NCBI GenBank assembly: GCA_964606085.1
Contig: CAZSFD010000031.1
Coordinates: 1-52,595, forward strand
Source of the DNA: CAIQJJ01 sp964606085
Lineage (GTDB): Bacteria > Chloroflexota > Anaerolineae > Anaerolineales > UBA4823
Direction: 5' to 3'
Length of the DNA: 52,595 nt
How positions within the stretch are numbered: the stretch's first letter is position 1; every line of letters starts with the position of its first letter. Shown piece after piece: positions 42,059 to 50,841 of this stretch. The notes under the pieces were generated by a model. The model searched no databases, had not been told where the DNA came from, and worked only from the letters and a program-made list of their open reading frames with translations. The position numbers and the translations under genes are program-made.

Positions 42059-43561
42059 TTAAAGTCCGTAAATGGCGCCGTATTTGGTTTGCAGGTAGCG
42101 CATGTAGGGGGCGGGGTCAATCTTCGAGCCGGTGATCTTCTGCACCAGTTCTTGCGGTTCGTATTTGCGGCCGTAAGCGTGGACGTTTTTACGCAGCCAG
42201 GCGAGCAGTTCGGCGAAGTGGCCGCAGCGCATCTGATGGTCGAGGTCGAGAATCTCGCGGTTGATCTGCTCCCACAATTGGGCGGAGATCAGGTTGCCGA
42301 GGGCATAGGTGGAGAAGTAGCCAATGCTGCCGCCCGACCAGTGGACATCTTGCAGCACGCCCAGGGCATCGTTGGGGGGCGTCAGGCCGAGGTACTCTTG
42401 CATTTTGGCGTTCCACACGCCCGGCAGGTCTGCCACGGCAATGCTGCCCTCGACCAGGCCGATTTCGATCTCCAGGCGCAACATGACATGCAAGTTGTAG
42501 GTGGCTTCGTCGGCCTCCACACGGATCAGCGAGGGCGCGACTTTGTTGATGCCCTTATAGAAGTCTTCCAGATCCACCTTGCCAAGCTGATCGGGGAAGA
42601 TTTCTTGCAGGCGGGGGTAAGCGCCTTCCCAGAAAGGCAGCGAGCGGGCGACGAGGTTTTCCCACAGCCGGGACTGCGACTCGTGCAAGGCCAACGAGGC
42701 CGCGTTGCACAACGGCGTGCGGTCATGGGCCAGCGGCAGGCCGAGTTCGTAGAGGGCGTGGCCGGCCTCGTGGACGGTGCTGAAGAAGGCGTCGCCCAGG
42801 TCATGTTCGTTCACGCGGGTGGTGATGCGTACATCGGTGGGGGCGATGCCGGTGGTGAAGGGGTGAACGGACTTATCCTGGCGGCCATGCTCCCAATCGT
42901 AGCCGAGGCGGGTGATCACTTCGACGCCAAAATCCCACTGGCCCTTTTCGGGGTAGTGCCGGCGCAAGAAGGCGTCATCCACCGGCGGGCGGGCGGCGAT
43001 GGCCTGAATGAGCGCCACCTGCTGCGGGCGCAGGGCGGCGAAGATGGCCTGCACGTCGGCGGTTTTCATGCCGGGTTCGTAATCGTCGAGCAGCACATCG
43101 TAGGGGTGGTCGGCGGGCGGGAAGAAGGTGATGTAGCGTTGGGTCAGCTCGACGATCTTGGCGAGGTGCGGCTGGAAGAGGGCGAAATTGGACTCCTTGC
43201 GGGCCTTGACCCAGGCTTCGTGCGCCAGCGTGGTCACTTTGGCGATTTCGGCCACAAACTGGGCCGGGATGCAGGTGCGCTTTTCGTAATCGTGGGCGGC
43301 AATTTTGACCAGGCGGGCTTCATCCGAATCGGGGTCGAGGCTGGCGGTCTCCTGCTGGAGCGTTTCGAGCAGTTGGCCCAATTCGGGCGCAGTGGCTTTG
43401 AGGTGGGCGATGCGCCCCAGCGTAGCCAATTGATCGCCACGCGCTTCGGCTGCACCAGCGGGCATGTAGGTTTCTTGATCCCAGGCGAGGACGGCGATGG
43501 CGCGGTGAATGTCGGCGATTTCGGCGAAGGTGGTTTTGAGTTGGTCGAGATTTGCAGACAT
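42059..43561 (-). CDS. M32 family metallocarboxypeptidase (Taq carboxypeptidase type)
   Basis: The 500-residue length is typical of the family. H264-E-A-G-H268 (TVHEAGHALYE) gives two zinc ligands and the catalytic glutamate, with the ESQSRLWEN motif downstream, as in M32 enzymes. The AWDQETYMPAGAAEARGDQLA segment near the N-terminus is also a family hallmark. It removes C-terminal residues from peptides in the cytoplasm. The ATG at 43561 follows GGAG about 9 bases upstream; an earlier in-frame ATG adds a non-conserved leader. Confidence 0.95.
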   Translation of the reverse strand: MSANLDQLKTTFAEIADIHRAIAVLAWDQETYMPAGAAEARGDQLATLGRIAHLKATAPELGQLLETLQQETASLDPDSDEARLVKIAAHDYEKRTCIPAQFVAEIAKVTTLAHEAWVKARKESNFALFQPHLAKIVELTQRYITFFPPADHPYDVLLDDYEPGMKTADVQAIFAALRPQQVALIQAIAARPPVDDAFLRRHYPEKGQWDFGVEVITRLGYDWEHGRQDKSVHPFTTGIAPTDVRITTRVNEHDLGDAFFSTVHEAGHALYELGLPLAHDRTPLCNAASLALHESQSRLWENLVARSLPFWEGAYPRLQEIFPDQLGKVDLEDFYKGINKVAPSLIRVEADEATYNLHVMLRLEIEIGLVEGSIAVADLPGVWNAKMQEYLGLTPPNDALGVLQDVHWSGGSIGYFSTYALGNLISAQLWEQINREILDLDHQMRCGHFAELLAWLRKNVHAYGRKYEPQELVQKITGSKIDPAPYMRYLQTKYGAIYGL

Positions 43562-43717
43562 GGGGGAACTCCAGGGTTGCAGGTTGAAAGTTTGTATGCT
43601 TAAATTATTTTTAATGGATAAAATCATTTTACAGGAAATGTGTTGCCCATGTCAAGCGCAGAAAAGGTGTAACGCACTTGCCAAACACCCCTGCTTCGGG
43701 TATGCTTACGCCAATTT

Positions 43718-43811
43718 GGGAGTGGTTGAGTCCCGGTGGGCTCCCCGGTCTTCAAAACCGGTGGCGGGTCGCGTTGCGGGCCGCGGTGGGTTCGTCTCCC
43801 ATCCACTCCCG
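43718..43811 (+). tRNA. selC: Selenocysteine tRNA (UCA anticodon)
   Basis: An 8-base-pair acceptor stem, GGGAGTGG with CCACTCCC, and a G discriminator are the hallmark of bacterial tRNA-Sec. The anticodon arm CCGGT-CTTCAAA-ACCGG carries TCA, which reads UGA. The D arm is GAGTCCCGGTGGGCTC, the variable arm is long and GC-rich (GCGGGTCGCGTTGCGGGCCGC), and the T loop region is GGG-TTCGTCT-CCC. The total is 94 bases. It implies selenoproteins in this genome. No selA, selB or selD is in the window. Confidence 0.93.
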
Positions 43812-43894
43812 CCTCCTTTCATTATTATTGCTGATTTTTGATTGCTGAATGATGATGGGGGGTAAATCAGCCATCAGCAATCCACCATTCTCCT

Positions 43895-45112
43895 ATGTCC
43901 GAAATTCTTCCTGAACAATTGACCCCCCTTGTGGCCCGGGTGCTACATATTGATGATGTGACCACAGGTGACAGCAAAGATAATTTCGTGCTGCGCTATC
44001 GCGGCCGTTTGTATGGCGAGGATAGCGAGGCCGCGTACGATCAGTTGGCCGAGGCGGTGCGTCCATTCCACGTGACGCCGGTTTTCCGCTTCGAAGACGA
44101 GAAAAACGCTGCCGGGCGGCATGTCATCTACCTGCGGGCGGGCGTGATCGAGGTCAAACCGGCTAACTCACGCGTCAACGTCATCCTGCTGATCCTGACC
44201 ATTCTGAGCGTGATGTTCGCCGGGGCGATCTACGCCTATGAAGGCCCCGTGCCAGAGGGCCTGTTGCCAACCCTGCTCACCCTGTTTGCCAACCTGGGTT
44301 CGGGGCTGCCGTTTGCCGTCAGCCTGATGCTGATCTTGCTGGCGCACGAGTTTGGGCATTACTTTGCCGGGCGGCTGCACAAAACGCACGTCACCCTGCC
44401 CTACTTCATCCCCTTCCCCTTCAGCCCGTTTGGCACGATGGGCGCGTTCATTCAGATGAAAGAAATCCCCCGCAACCGGCGGCATCTGCTCGACATCGGC
44501 ATTGCCGGGCCGCTGGCCGGGCTGATCGTCGCCATTCCGGTGCTGCTGATCGGCTTGAGCCTTTCGACGGTAGATGCCATTCCACGCTATTTTCCTGCCG
44601 GGCAGGGCATTTCGCTGGAGGGCAATTCCATCCTTTATTTGCTGCTCAAATGGGTGGTGAAGGGCGAACTGTTGCCCGCTCCCGTTGCCTACGACCTGCC
44701 CGTGCCGCTCTTCTGGCTGCGCTATATGTTCACCGGTTACCCGCTGCCACTGGGCGGAATGGACGTGATGCTGCACCCCATCGCCTGGGCGGGCTGGGCC
44801 GGGCTGCTGGTTACATCGCTTAACCTGATCCCCGCCGGGCAGTTGGATGGCGGGCATCTGTTGTATGTTTTGCTCGGACGCCGGGCCGTCAAGGTGCTGC
44901 CGGTCATTTTGGTGGTTGTCGGTTTGCTGGGCTTCTTCTGGCCGGGCTGGTGGCTGTGGGCGCTGCTCATCTTCCTGTTCGGGCGGGTTTACGCCGAGCC
45001 GCTCGACCTGATCACCCCGCTCGACAACCGCCGCAAGCTGCTGGCGCTGGTGGGGCTGATCGTCTTTGTGCTGGTCTTCATGCCGGTACCGCTGATCGAG
45101 TTTATCGGCTGA
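43895..45112 (+). CDS. Site-2 protease family (M50) membrane metalloprotease
   Basis: This 405-residue protein has an N-terminal soluble domain of about 90 residues and multiple hydrophobic segments. The active site is HEFGH (151-155, LLAHEFGHYFAG), and the third zinc ligand is in NLIPAGQLDGGH near residue 312. Related enzymes cleave proteins within the membrane, often to release regulators. The FIPFPFSPFGTMGAFIQMKE segment is typical of the group related to plant EGY proteases. It ends just before a terminator. Confidence 0.92.
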   Translation: MSEILPEQLTPLVARVLHIDDVTTGDSKDNFVLRYRGRLYGEDSEAAYDQLAEAVRPFHVTPVFRFEDEKNAAGRHVIYLRAGVIEVKPANSRVNVILLILTILSVMFAGAIYAYEGPVPEGLLPTLLTLFANLGSGLPFAVSLMLILLAHEFGHYFAGRLHKTHVTLPYFIPFPFSPFGTMGAFIQMKEIPRNRRHLLDIGIAGPLAGLIVAIPVLLIGLSLSTVDAIPRYFPAGQGISLEGNSILYLLLKWVVKGELLPAPVAYDLPVPLFWLRYMFTGYPLPLGGMDVMLHPIAWAGWAGLLVTSLNLIPAGQLDGGHLLYVLLGRRAVKVLPVILVVVGLLGFFWPGWWLWALLIFLFGRVYAEPLDLITPLDNRRKLLALVGLIVFVLVFMPVPLIEFIG

Positions 45113-45133
45113 TCGCCCGCCGCGGTATAATCC

Positions 45134-45178
45134 ATCCCCGTGCGCCTGAATCTGGCAGCACGGGGATTTTGTTTTTTT
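45134..45178 (+). terminator. Intrinsic terminator after the M50 protease gene
   Basis: ATCCCCGTGC pairs perfectly with GCACGGGGAT around a 14-base loop. A T-rich tail of about 12 bases (TTTTGTTTTTTT) follows. It lies 22 bases after the protease stop. Confidence 0.85.
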
Positions 45179-45271
45179 AGGGCCTAACCCCTGAACTCCT
45201 TGCACAAAAAACAAGGATTTCCTGGATTAATGCCCTGATTGTTCTGCTTTATGCAGGTTAGGATAGCGCTT

Positions 45272-47722
45272 ATGGACATTGGAACGATTCAAACCGCCGA
45301 TATTGATGCGCAAATGCGCTCTGCATACATTGATTACGCCATGAGCGTGATCGTGGCACGCGCCCTGCCCGACGCCCGCGATGGCATGAAACCCGTCCAC
45401 CGGCGTATTTTGTTTGGCATGTACGATATGGGCATTCGCGCTAACACCGCCTACAAAAAGAGCGCCCGTATCGTCGGCGAGGTGCTGGGCAAGTATCACC
45501 CGCATGGCGACCAGGCGGTTTACGAGGCCATGGCGCGCATGGCGCAGGATTTTTCGATGCGCTATATGCTGGTAGATGGCCAGGGCAATTTCGGCTCGGT
45601 AGATGGCGACGCCCCCGCCGCCATGCGCTACACCGAAGCGCGCCTCTCGCGCATGGCCGAAGAAATTATGGCCGATATTGACATGAACACGGTGGACTTT
45701 GCCGATAACTTCGATGGCTCGCTGCAAGAACCGACCGTGCTGCCTGCCAGCCTGCCCAACCTGCTGCTCAATGGCGCAACCGGCATCGCCGTGGGTATGG
45801 CCACCAACATCCCCCCCCACAACCTGCGCGAACTGGCGAAGGCGGTCAGCTATCTCATTGATAACTACGAACGCATCGAAGAGATCACCACCGAAGACCT
45901 GCTGCGCTTCATCCCCGGCCCCGATTTTCCCACCGGCGGCGTGGTGGTTGGCACAGAAGGCATTCACCAGGCCTATTCCACCGGGCGCGGACGGCTGGTG
46001 GTGCGCGGCCTGGCGCACATCGAAGAGATGAGCGGCAACCGCCATCGCATCGTCATCACGCAAATTCCCTACCTGCTCAACAAAACCAGCCTGATCGAAC
46101 GCATCGCCGAACTGGTGCGTGAGGACAAACTGGAAGAGATTTCTGACCTGCGTGACGAATCAGATCGGCGCGGCATGAGCATCGTCATCGAACTCAAGCG
46201 CAGCGCCCAGCCCAAAAAGGTGCTGAACCAACTTTACAAGTACACCCCGCTGCAATCTACCTTTGGGGTGCAACTGCTGGCGCTGGTGGAAGGCGAACCG
46301 CGCCTGATTTCGGTCAAGCGCGCCTTGCAGGTGTTCATCGAGCATCGCCAGGAAGTGATCGTGCGCCGCTCGCACTTCGAGCTGGAAAAGGCTCGCGCCC
46401 GGGCGCATATCCTCGAAGGGCTGCTGATCGCCATCGCCAACATAGACGAGGTGATCCAGACCATCCGCCAGGCCCCGGATGTCGAAACGGCCAAAGAGCG
46501 CCTGATTTCACGCTTCAAACTCAGCGAGGTGCAGGCCCAGGCCATCCTCGATATGCAATTGCGCCGCCTGGCCGCCCTCGAACGGCAAAAGATCGAGGAA
46601 GAACACAAGCAGGTTCTCGAACGCATCGCCTATCTCGAAGATTTGCTGGCCCACCCCAAGAAAATCCTGGCCTTAATCCAAACCGACCTGAACACCCTGG
46701 CCGAAAAATATGGCGACGAGCGCCGCACGCACATTGCCGCCGATGCCAAAGAGAGCTTCGAGATGCACGAACTCGTCCCCGACGAGGCGGTGCTGATCAG
46801 CATCACCGAGCGCGGCTACATCAAGCGCGTGGCGGCCAAAGCCTTCAAGGCACAGAGCCGCGGCGGGCGCGGCGTGACCGGCCACACCACCAAAGACGAT
46901 GACGAAATTCTGACCCTGCTGCCGGCGCGCACGCTCAACAGCATGTTGTTCTTTTCGGATAAGGGCAAGGTTTTCTCTGAAAAGGTCTACCAAATTCCCG
47001 ATGCCGACCGCACGGCCAAGGGCATCCCCATCGTCAACATCCTGGCCCTCGAAGCCGGCGAGACGATTACCGCCGCCGTCGCTATCCCCGATTTCGACGC
47101 TGCCAGGTCAATCACCCTGGCCACGCGCAACGGCAAAATCAAACGCATGGCGCTCTCCGAGTTTGCCGCCGTGCGGCCTTCGGGCATCATCGCCATCACC
47201 CTCGAAGATGGCGATGCGCTCGGCTGGGCGCGCCTGACCAGCGGCAAAGATGACATTCTGCTCGTCACCGAGCAAGGCCAGGCGCTGCGCTTTGCCGAAG
47301 ACGAGGTGCGCACGATGGGGCGCTCTGCCGGTGGCGTGGGCGGCATACGCCTGGATGATGGCGATTTCGTGGTCAGCATGGAAGTGGCCGAACCCGGCGG
47401 CGATCTGCTTGTCATCACCACCCAGGGTTACGGCAAACGCAGTCCGCTCGATGAATATCCCACCAAAGGGCGCGCCACCGGCGGCGTTGCCACCCTGGAT
47501 AAAAAGGCCATCCCCACGGTGGGCGTGATTGCCGCCGCCCGCGTGGTGCAGCCCGATGACGAGTTGACGATCATCTCGGCGGGCGGCGTGCTGCTGCGCA
47601 CCAAAGTGGCCGATGTGAAGCAGGCCAGCCGCGCCACGCGCGGCGTGCGCGTCATGGGCGTGCAGGGCGGCGACCGGGTGGCCTCGCTGGCGCGCATCGT
47701 GCCGGTGAAGAACGGCGGGTAG
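45272..47722 (+). CDS. gyrA: DNA gyrase subunit A
   Basis: This is a full-length GyrA of 816 residues. It has the winged-helix and tower core with ARALPDARDGMKPVHRRIL, the catalytic tyrosine in AAMRYTEARLS, and a C-terminal beta-pinwheel with the gyrase box QSRGGRGVTG, which separates gyrase from topoisomerase IV. It introduces negative supercoils together with GyrB, whose gene is not adjacent. In the quinolone-contact region the sequence is HGDQAVYE, with Gln at the position of E. coli Ser83 and Glu at that of Asp87. The ATG at 45272 fits the family start; ribosome-binding sequence is weak (TTAGGA). Confidence 0.97.
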   Translation: MDIGTIQTADIDAQMRSAYIDYAMSVIVARALPDARDGMKPVHRRILFGMYDMGIRANTAYKKSARIVGEVLGKYHPHGDQAVYEAMARMAQDFSMRYMLVDGQGNFGSVDGDAPAAMRYTEARLSRMAEEIMADIDMNTVDFADNFDGSLQEPTVLPASLPNLLLNGATGIAVGMATNIPPHNLRELAKAVSYLIDNYERIEEITTEDLLRFIPGPDFPTGGVVVGTEGIHQAYSTGRGRLVVRGLAHIEEMSGNRHRIVITQIPYLLNKTSLIERIAELVREDKLEEISDLRDESDRRGMSIVIELKRSAQPKKVLNQLYKYTPLQSTFGVQLLALVEGEPRLISVKRALQVFIEHRQEVIVRRSHFELEKARARAHILEGLLIAIANIDEVIQTIRQAPDVETAKERLISRFKLSEVQAQAILDMQLRRLAALERQKIEEEHKQVLERIAYLEDLLAHPKKILALIQTDLNTLAEKYGDERRTHIAADAKESFEMHELVPDEAVLISITERGYIKRVAAKAFKAQSRGGRGVTGHTTKDDDEILTLLPARTLNSMLFFSDKGKVFSEKVYQIPDADRTAKGIPIVNILALEAGETITAAVAIPDFDAARSITLATRNGKIKRMALSEFAAVRPSGIIAITLEDGDALGWARLTSGKDDILLVTEQGQALRFAEDEVRTMGRSAGGVGGIRLDDGDFVVSMEVAEPGGDLLVITTQGYGKRSPLDEYPTKGRATGGVATLDKKAIPTVGVIAAARVVQPDDELTIISAGGVLLRTKVADVKQASRATRGVRVMGVQGGDRVASLARIVPVKNGG

Positions 47723-47781
47723 GGGGTGACGGGTGGTTTGCGCAGAGCGCCATGCGCGGCGCTGACGGAAATTTCTAAAGA

Positions 47782-47836
47782 GCCAAAAAAATGATCGGGC
47801 CAGAACGAATTGTTCTGGCCCGATCATTTTTTTGGC
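47782..47836 (+). terminator. Strong intrinsic terminator after gyrA
   Basis: A perfect 25-base-pair stem with a 5-base loop starts about 60 bases after the gyrA stop. It contains an A7/T7 run at its base followed by GGC, and a GGGCCAGAAC core. It would work in both directions. Confidence 0.9.
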
Positions 47837-47907
47837 CCATCCCTAAAAAGCCGGGAGGGTTGATAGCGTACACCGGCGCAAAGCAAACAATAAAATAGTA
47901 CGATACA

Positions 47908-47935
47908 TTGAAAAAATCCACAAAAGAACTATAAT
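47908..47935 (+). promoter_or_regulatory. Sigma-70-type promoter of the cytochrome gene
   Basis: TTGAAA (47908-47913) and TATAAT (47930-47935) are separated by 16 bases in an AT-rich stretch about 87 bases before the cytochrome ATG. The rest of 47837-48021 holds no gene that I can see. Confidence 0.7.
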
Positions 47936-48021
47936 AATAGTTGATTTCGCCAGTCCGACGAAAATAGCCACCCCACCGAGCGGCATTGCGCGGCGGAGAT
48001 CGGCTGATATGGAGGTGTGAG

Positions 48022-48588
48022 ATGTTGAAAAAATGTTGTTGCTTGAGCGGTGTGATCTTGCTGGTTCTGGCCTGGGGAATTGCCGGAGGCGTCTCGGCGG
48101 CCTGGGCGCAATCGTCCACGCCCGAAGGCGGTGAGGCCTGCCGCACCTGCCACGAAAGCCTGTATCTACTGCATGATACGGGCAAATCATTCTGCCTCTG
48201 CGCCGACAGAATGACCTGCACCTGCTGTCACGGCGGCGACCCGGCAGTGCTGACCGAAAAAGAAGCTCACGAAGGCATGACGCTCAACCCTATCCACGGA
48301 GACGCCACGCCCTGCCAGCAGTGCCACGCCGCTGACGCCCAGGCGCGTGCAGACGAGTTCGCTGCCGTGGCCGGGGTGCGTTCGTTCCATGCCCCCGCCC
48401 CCACGCAGACGGCTTTCGCCGCCGCAGCGGTGGCGCTGCCCACCGCCCCTGGCCCGCTGCACTGGCTCGAAACCTGGCAGTGGCTTGGCCTGGGCGGGTT
48501 GGGCGTGGGGCTGGTGATCCTGATCGTTTTTGGCTATCGCTGCTGGAAAGCCGATTGCCTGCCAAAAATCCAAAAATCCACTTTATAG
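48022..48588 (+). CDS. Triheme cytochrome c-type membrane protein
   Basis: This 188-residue protein has a signal-peptide-like N-terminus (VILLVLAWGIAGGVSAAWAQ). Three CxxCH haem-binding motifs follow: CRTCH (40-44), CTCCH (66-70) and CQQCH (98-102). There is an Ala/Pro-rich linker and one C-terminal membrane segment (LGLGGLGVGLVILIVFGY) with a short basic tail. It is probably an extracytoplasmic electron carrier anchored in the membrane. GGAGGTG precedes the ATG. The NifX/NifB-like gene starts 9 bases later, so the two are probably co-expressed. The redox partner is unknown. Confidence 0.87.
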   Translation: MLKKCCCLSGVILLVLAWGIAGGVSAAWAQSSTPEGGEACRTCHESLYLLHDTGKSFCLCADRMTCTCCHGGDPAVLTEKEAHEGMTLNPIHGDATPCQQCHAADAQARADEFAAVAGVRSFHAPAPTQTAFAAAAVALPTAPGPLHWLETWQWLGLGGLGVGLVILIVFGYRCWKADCLPKIQKSTL

Positions 48589-48597
48589 GAGACTTTC

Positions 48598-49011
48598 ATG
48601 CCCACTTCAACCATTAAAATCGCTGCCATCACCGATGACGGCACTACCATCAGCCAGCATTTCGGGCGCGCCGCGCTCTATTGTGTCTTGACCATCGAAG
48701 ATGGCAAGATCACGCACAGCGAACTGCGCGAGAAGCTCGGCCACGCCCACTTTGCCAACCAACCCCACGCCGCCGAAATCCCCGGCCAGCCCCACGGCCA
48801 GGATGCCGCCTCGCACAACAAGCACCTGCAAATGGCCGAGACAATCGCCGATTGCGAGGCGCTGCTGTGCCGCGGTATGGGCATGGGCGCTTACCAATCC
48901 ATGCAGGCGCGCGGCATTCGCCCGGTGGTGACCGATATTGCCAGGATCAACGATGCCGCCCTGGCCTATGCTGCCGGGCAGATCGTGGATCATGTGGAGA
49001 AACTACACTGA
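48598..49011 (+). CDS. NifX/NifB C-terminal-like (dinitrogenase iron-molybdenum cofactor) domain protein
   Basis: This 137-residue protein matches the single-domain family with MIAITDDG-type start (KIAAITDDGTTISQHFGRA), an internal His-rich loop, and CEALLCRGMGMGAYQSMQARGIRPVVTD. The fold binds FeS or metal cofactors in nitrogenase biosynthesis, but many stand-alone copies occur in non-fixing anaerobes with unknown roles. No nif genes are in the window. It is encoded 9 bases after the triheme cytochrome with GGAGA before the ATG. Confidence 0.88.
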   Translation: MPTSTIKIAAITDDGTTISQHFGRAALYCVLTIEDGKITHSELREKLGHAHFANQPHAAEIPGQPHGQDAASHNKHLQMAETIADCEALLCRGMGMGAYQSMQARGIRPVVTDIARINDAALAYAAGQIVDHVEKLH

Positions 49012-49075
49012 TTGACGTAGGACGAAATTATAGAGAACCAATGAGCGCCGTATCTTTTCAATAAAACGGGGCATA

Positions 49076-49138
49076 AGGTGCAACGCACTTGGTTTTGGCC
49101 CGAAAATTACTCGTTTGATACCCAGGTGCGTTGCACCT
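49076..49138. repeat. Inverted-repeat element at the truncated radical SAM gene
   Basis: AGGTGCAACGCAC (49076-49088) and its exact complement (49126-49138) extend imperfectly to about 18 bases and flank a 37-base spacer. The right arm abuts the first recognisable codons of a truncated radical SAM gene. A related half (AGGTGTAACGCACTTG) occurs near 43665, upstream of the selenocysteine tRNA, suggesting a dispersed repeat family. Confidence 0.7.
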
Positions 49139-49759
49139 CCCCAGTTTATTGAGATGTTACCCGGCAAGCTGTGGGTCGCGGGGGCTGATCAAGGGCCTGA
49201 ACGACACCGAAGAAGCCCTACAATCTTTGGCCGCCGCCCTCGCCAAAATCCGCCCCGATCAGGTACACTTGCTGCTGCCGGTGCGCCCCCCCGCCGAAGC
49301 CTGGGTGCAGCCCGCCGATGCCGAAGGCTTGCAACGGGCGCAAACCATCTTGGGCGCGGTGGCCGACATCGTCCAACCGGCGCTGACGCCAGCCGCCACC
49401 CACGTCACCGGCGGCCTGGCCTCATCCATTTTGGACATCATCACCCGCCACCCCATGCGCGAGGCCGAACTTTGCCTGGCATTGGGCCACTGGCCGTTGG
49501 ATGAAGTGCGCCAGGCCCTTGAAAACTTGCGGGTTGACCCAAAAGCGAGGGCCTGTTTGTCACGCGCTACCCATCCCGCCCCAACCCCATTGGCCTATCG
49601 GTGGTGCAATTGACCGCGCGGCGGGGCAATATCCTGGAGATTGCGGGCGTGGACGTGCTGGACGGCACGCCGCTGCTCGACATCAAACCCTACGTCCCCG
49701 ATTTCGACGTGCATCCTGCCACGCGCATCGGCTGGTACGAAACCCGGAGTAAAGCATGA
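49139..49759 (+). pseudogene. Remnants of a radical SAM protein and of TrmO joined in one decayed reading region
   Basis: From 49145 the frame reads QFIEMLPGKLWV, then after a frameshift near 49175-49185 LIKGLNDTEEALQSLAAALA and VHLLLPVRPPAEAWV. This is the C-terminal half of a radical SAM protein; the CxxxCxxC half is missing. A second shift near 49545 leads to GLFVTRYPSRPNPIGLSVV and VLDGTPLLDIKPYVPDFD, the C-terminal half of TrmO, the tRNA t6A37 N6-methyltransferase. The TrmO frame stops at 49757-49759 and overlaps the thioredoxin-VKOR start by ATGA. Both genes lack their N-termini, so neither should be functional. Confidence 0.75.
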
Positions 49760-50841
49760 AACGATTTGGATTGCTCATCTGCCTGGCGCTGCTGCTTTGG
49801 CCGCGCCCGGCCCAGGCGCAGACGCCCGCTCCCGTGGTACGGGCGGTCTTGTTCTACTCGCCCTCCTGCGGCCACTGCCACCACGTCATCAATGAAGTGC
49901 TGCCGCCGCTGATCAAGCAATATGGCGAGCAGTTGCAGATTATTGGGGTGGATGTAACCGGCCAGGGCGGGCAGCAGCTTTTCATTGCCGCGCTGACCAT
50001 GTTCGGCATCGAAGAAGGCGGCGTGCCGTTTCTGGTGATTGGCGATACGTACCTGTTTGGCTCGCTCGACATCCCCGAAAAACTGCCCGGCCTGATCGAA
50101 CAACACCTGGCCGCCGGCGGCCTCGATTGGCCCGCCATCCCCGGCCTGGCTGAGGCCATGGCCGCCTCGCAGCCTGCCGCAACGCCCACAACCGAAGCAG
50201 CCAGCGCAGCCACGCTGACCCCCACGCCGGGCATCCTGCTGCCGGCCAGCCTCAACAGCGGCCTGGGCGCCAACTTCGCCCATGACCTGACGGCGAATAT
50301 CCTGGCCGTGATCGTCCTGATCGGCATGATTGCCTCTGCCATTTTGGCCGCGGTCTTCTTCAAGAGTGTGCCGGCCCGTCCGCTCAATGGAAAGTGGGCG
50401 TGGGCTATCCCGTTGGTATGCCTGATCGGGTTTGGGGTGGCAGGCTACCTGGCCTATGTGGAGATGAGCCAGGTGCAGGCCATCTGCGGGCCGGTGGGTG
50501 ATTGCAACACCGTGCAGCAAAGCGAGTATGCGCGGCTGTTCGGCGTGCTGCCAATTGGCGTGATGGGGCTGATCGGCTATTTCGCCATCCTGCTGGCCTG
50601 GCTGGTCGGGCGCTACGGCCAGGAACGCCTGGCCCGCTACGCTGCGCTGGCGCTGCTGGCGATGAGCATCTTCGGCCTGCTCTTCTCGATCTACCTGACC
50701 TTCCTCGAACCCTTCGTCATCGGGGCCACCTGCGCCTGGTGTCTCACCTCAGCCGTCCTGATGACGATCTTGTTCTGGCTGGCGTTACCGCCAGGAAAGC
50801 TGGCCCTGCAAAGCCGATCTCCTGGCGAACGCAGCAAATGA
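49756..50841 (+). CDS. Thioredoxin-like - vitamin K epoxide reductase (VKOR) fusion
   Basis: This 361-residue protein has a signal peptide (MKRFGLLICLALLLWPRPAQA), a thioredoxin-like domain with C38-G-H-C41 facing outside, a Ala/Thr/Pro-rich linker, and a VKOR membrane domain. That domain carries the loop cysteines CGPVGDC and the quinone-side CAWC near the C-terminus. The order is thioredoxin first, VKOR second. Together they would form disulfide bonds in exported proteins, passing electrons to quinone. It overlaps the murJ start by ATGA. Confidence 0.9.
   Translation: MKRFGLLICLALLLWPRPAQAQTPAPVVRAVLFYSPSCGHCHHVINEVLPPLIKQYGEQLQIIGVDVTGQGGQQLFIAALTMFGIEEGGVPFLVIGDTYLFGSLDIPEKLPGLIEQHLAAGGLDWPAIPGLAEAMAASQPAATPTTEAASAATLTPTPGILLPASLNSGLGANFAHDLTANILAVIVLIGMIASAILAAVFFKSVPARPLNGKWAWAIPLVCLIGFGVAGYLAYVEMSQVQAICGPVGDCNTVQQSEYARLFGVLPIGVMGLIGYFAILLAWLVGRYGQERLARYAALALLAMSIFGLLFSIYLTFLEPFVIGATCAWCLTSAVLMTILFWLALPPGKLALQSRSPGERSK

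Noticed and set aside
39318..43603. Long plus-strand open frames opposite the DUF885 and M32 genes (459 and 504 residues)
   Set aside because: They are rich in Val, Gly and Phe, typical of antisense frames in GC-rich genes, while the opposite strand encodes clear enzymes with intact active sites.
50502..50837. N-terminal extension of MurJ
   Set aside because: It is another frame of the VKOR domain; MurJ starts at the ATGA overlap at 50838.
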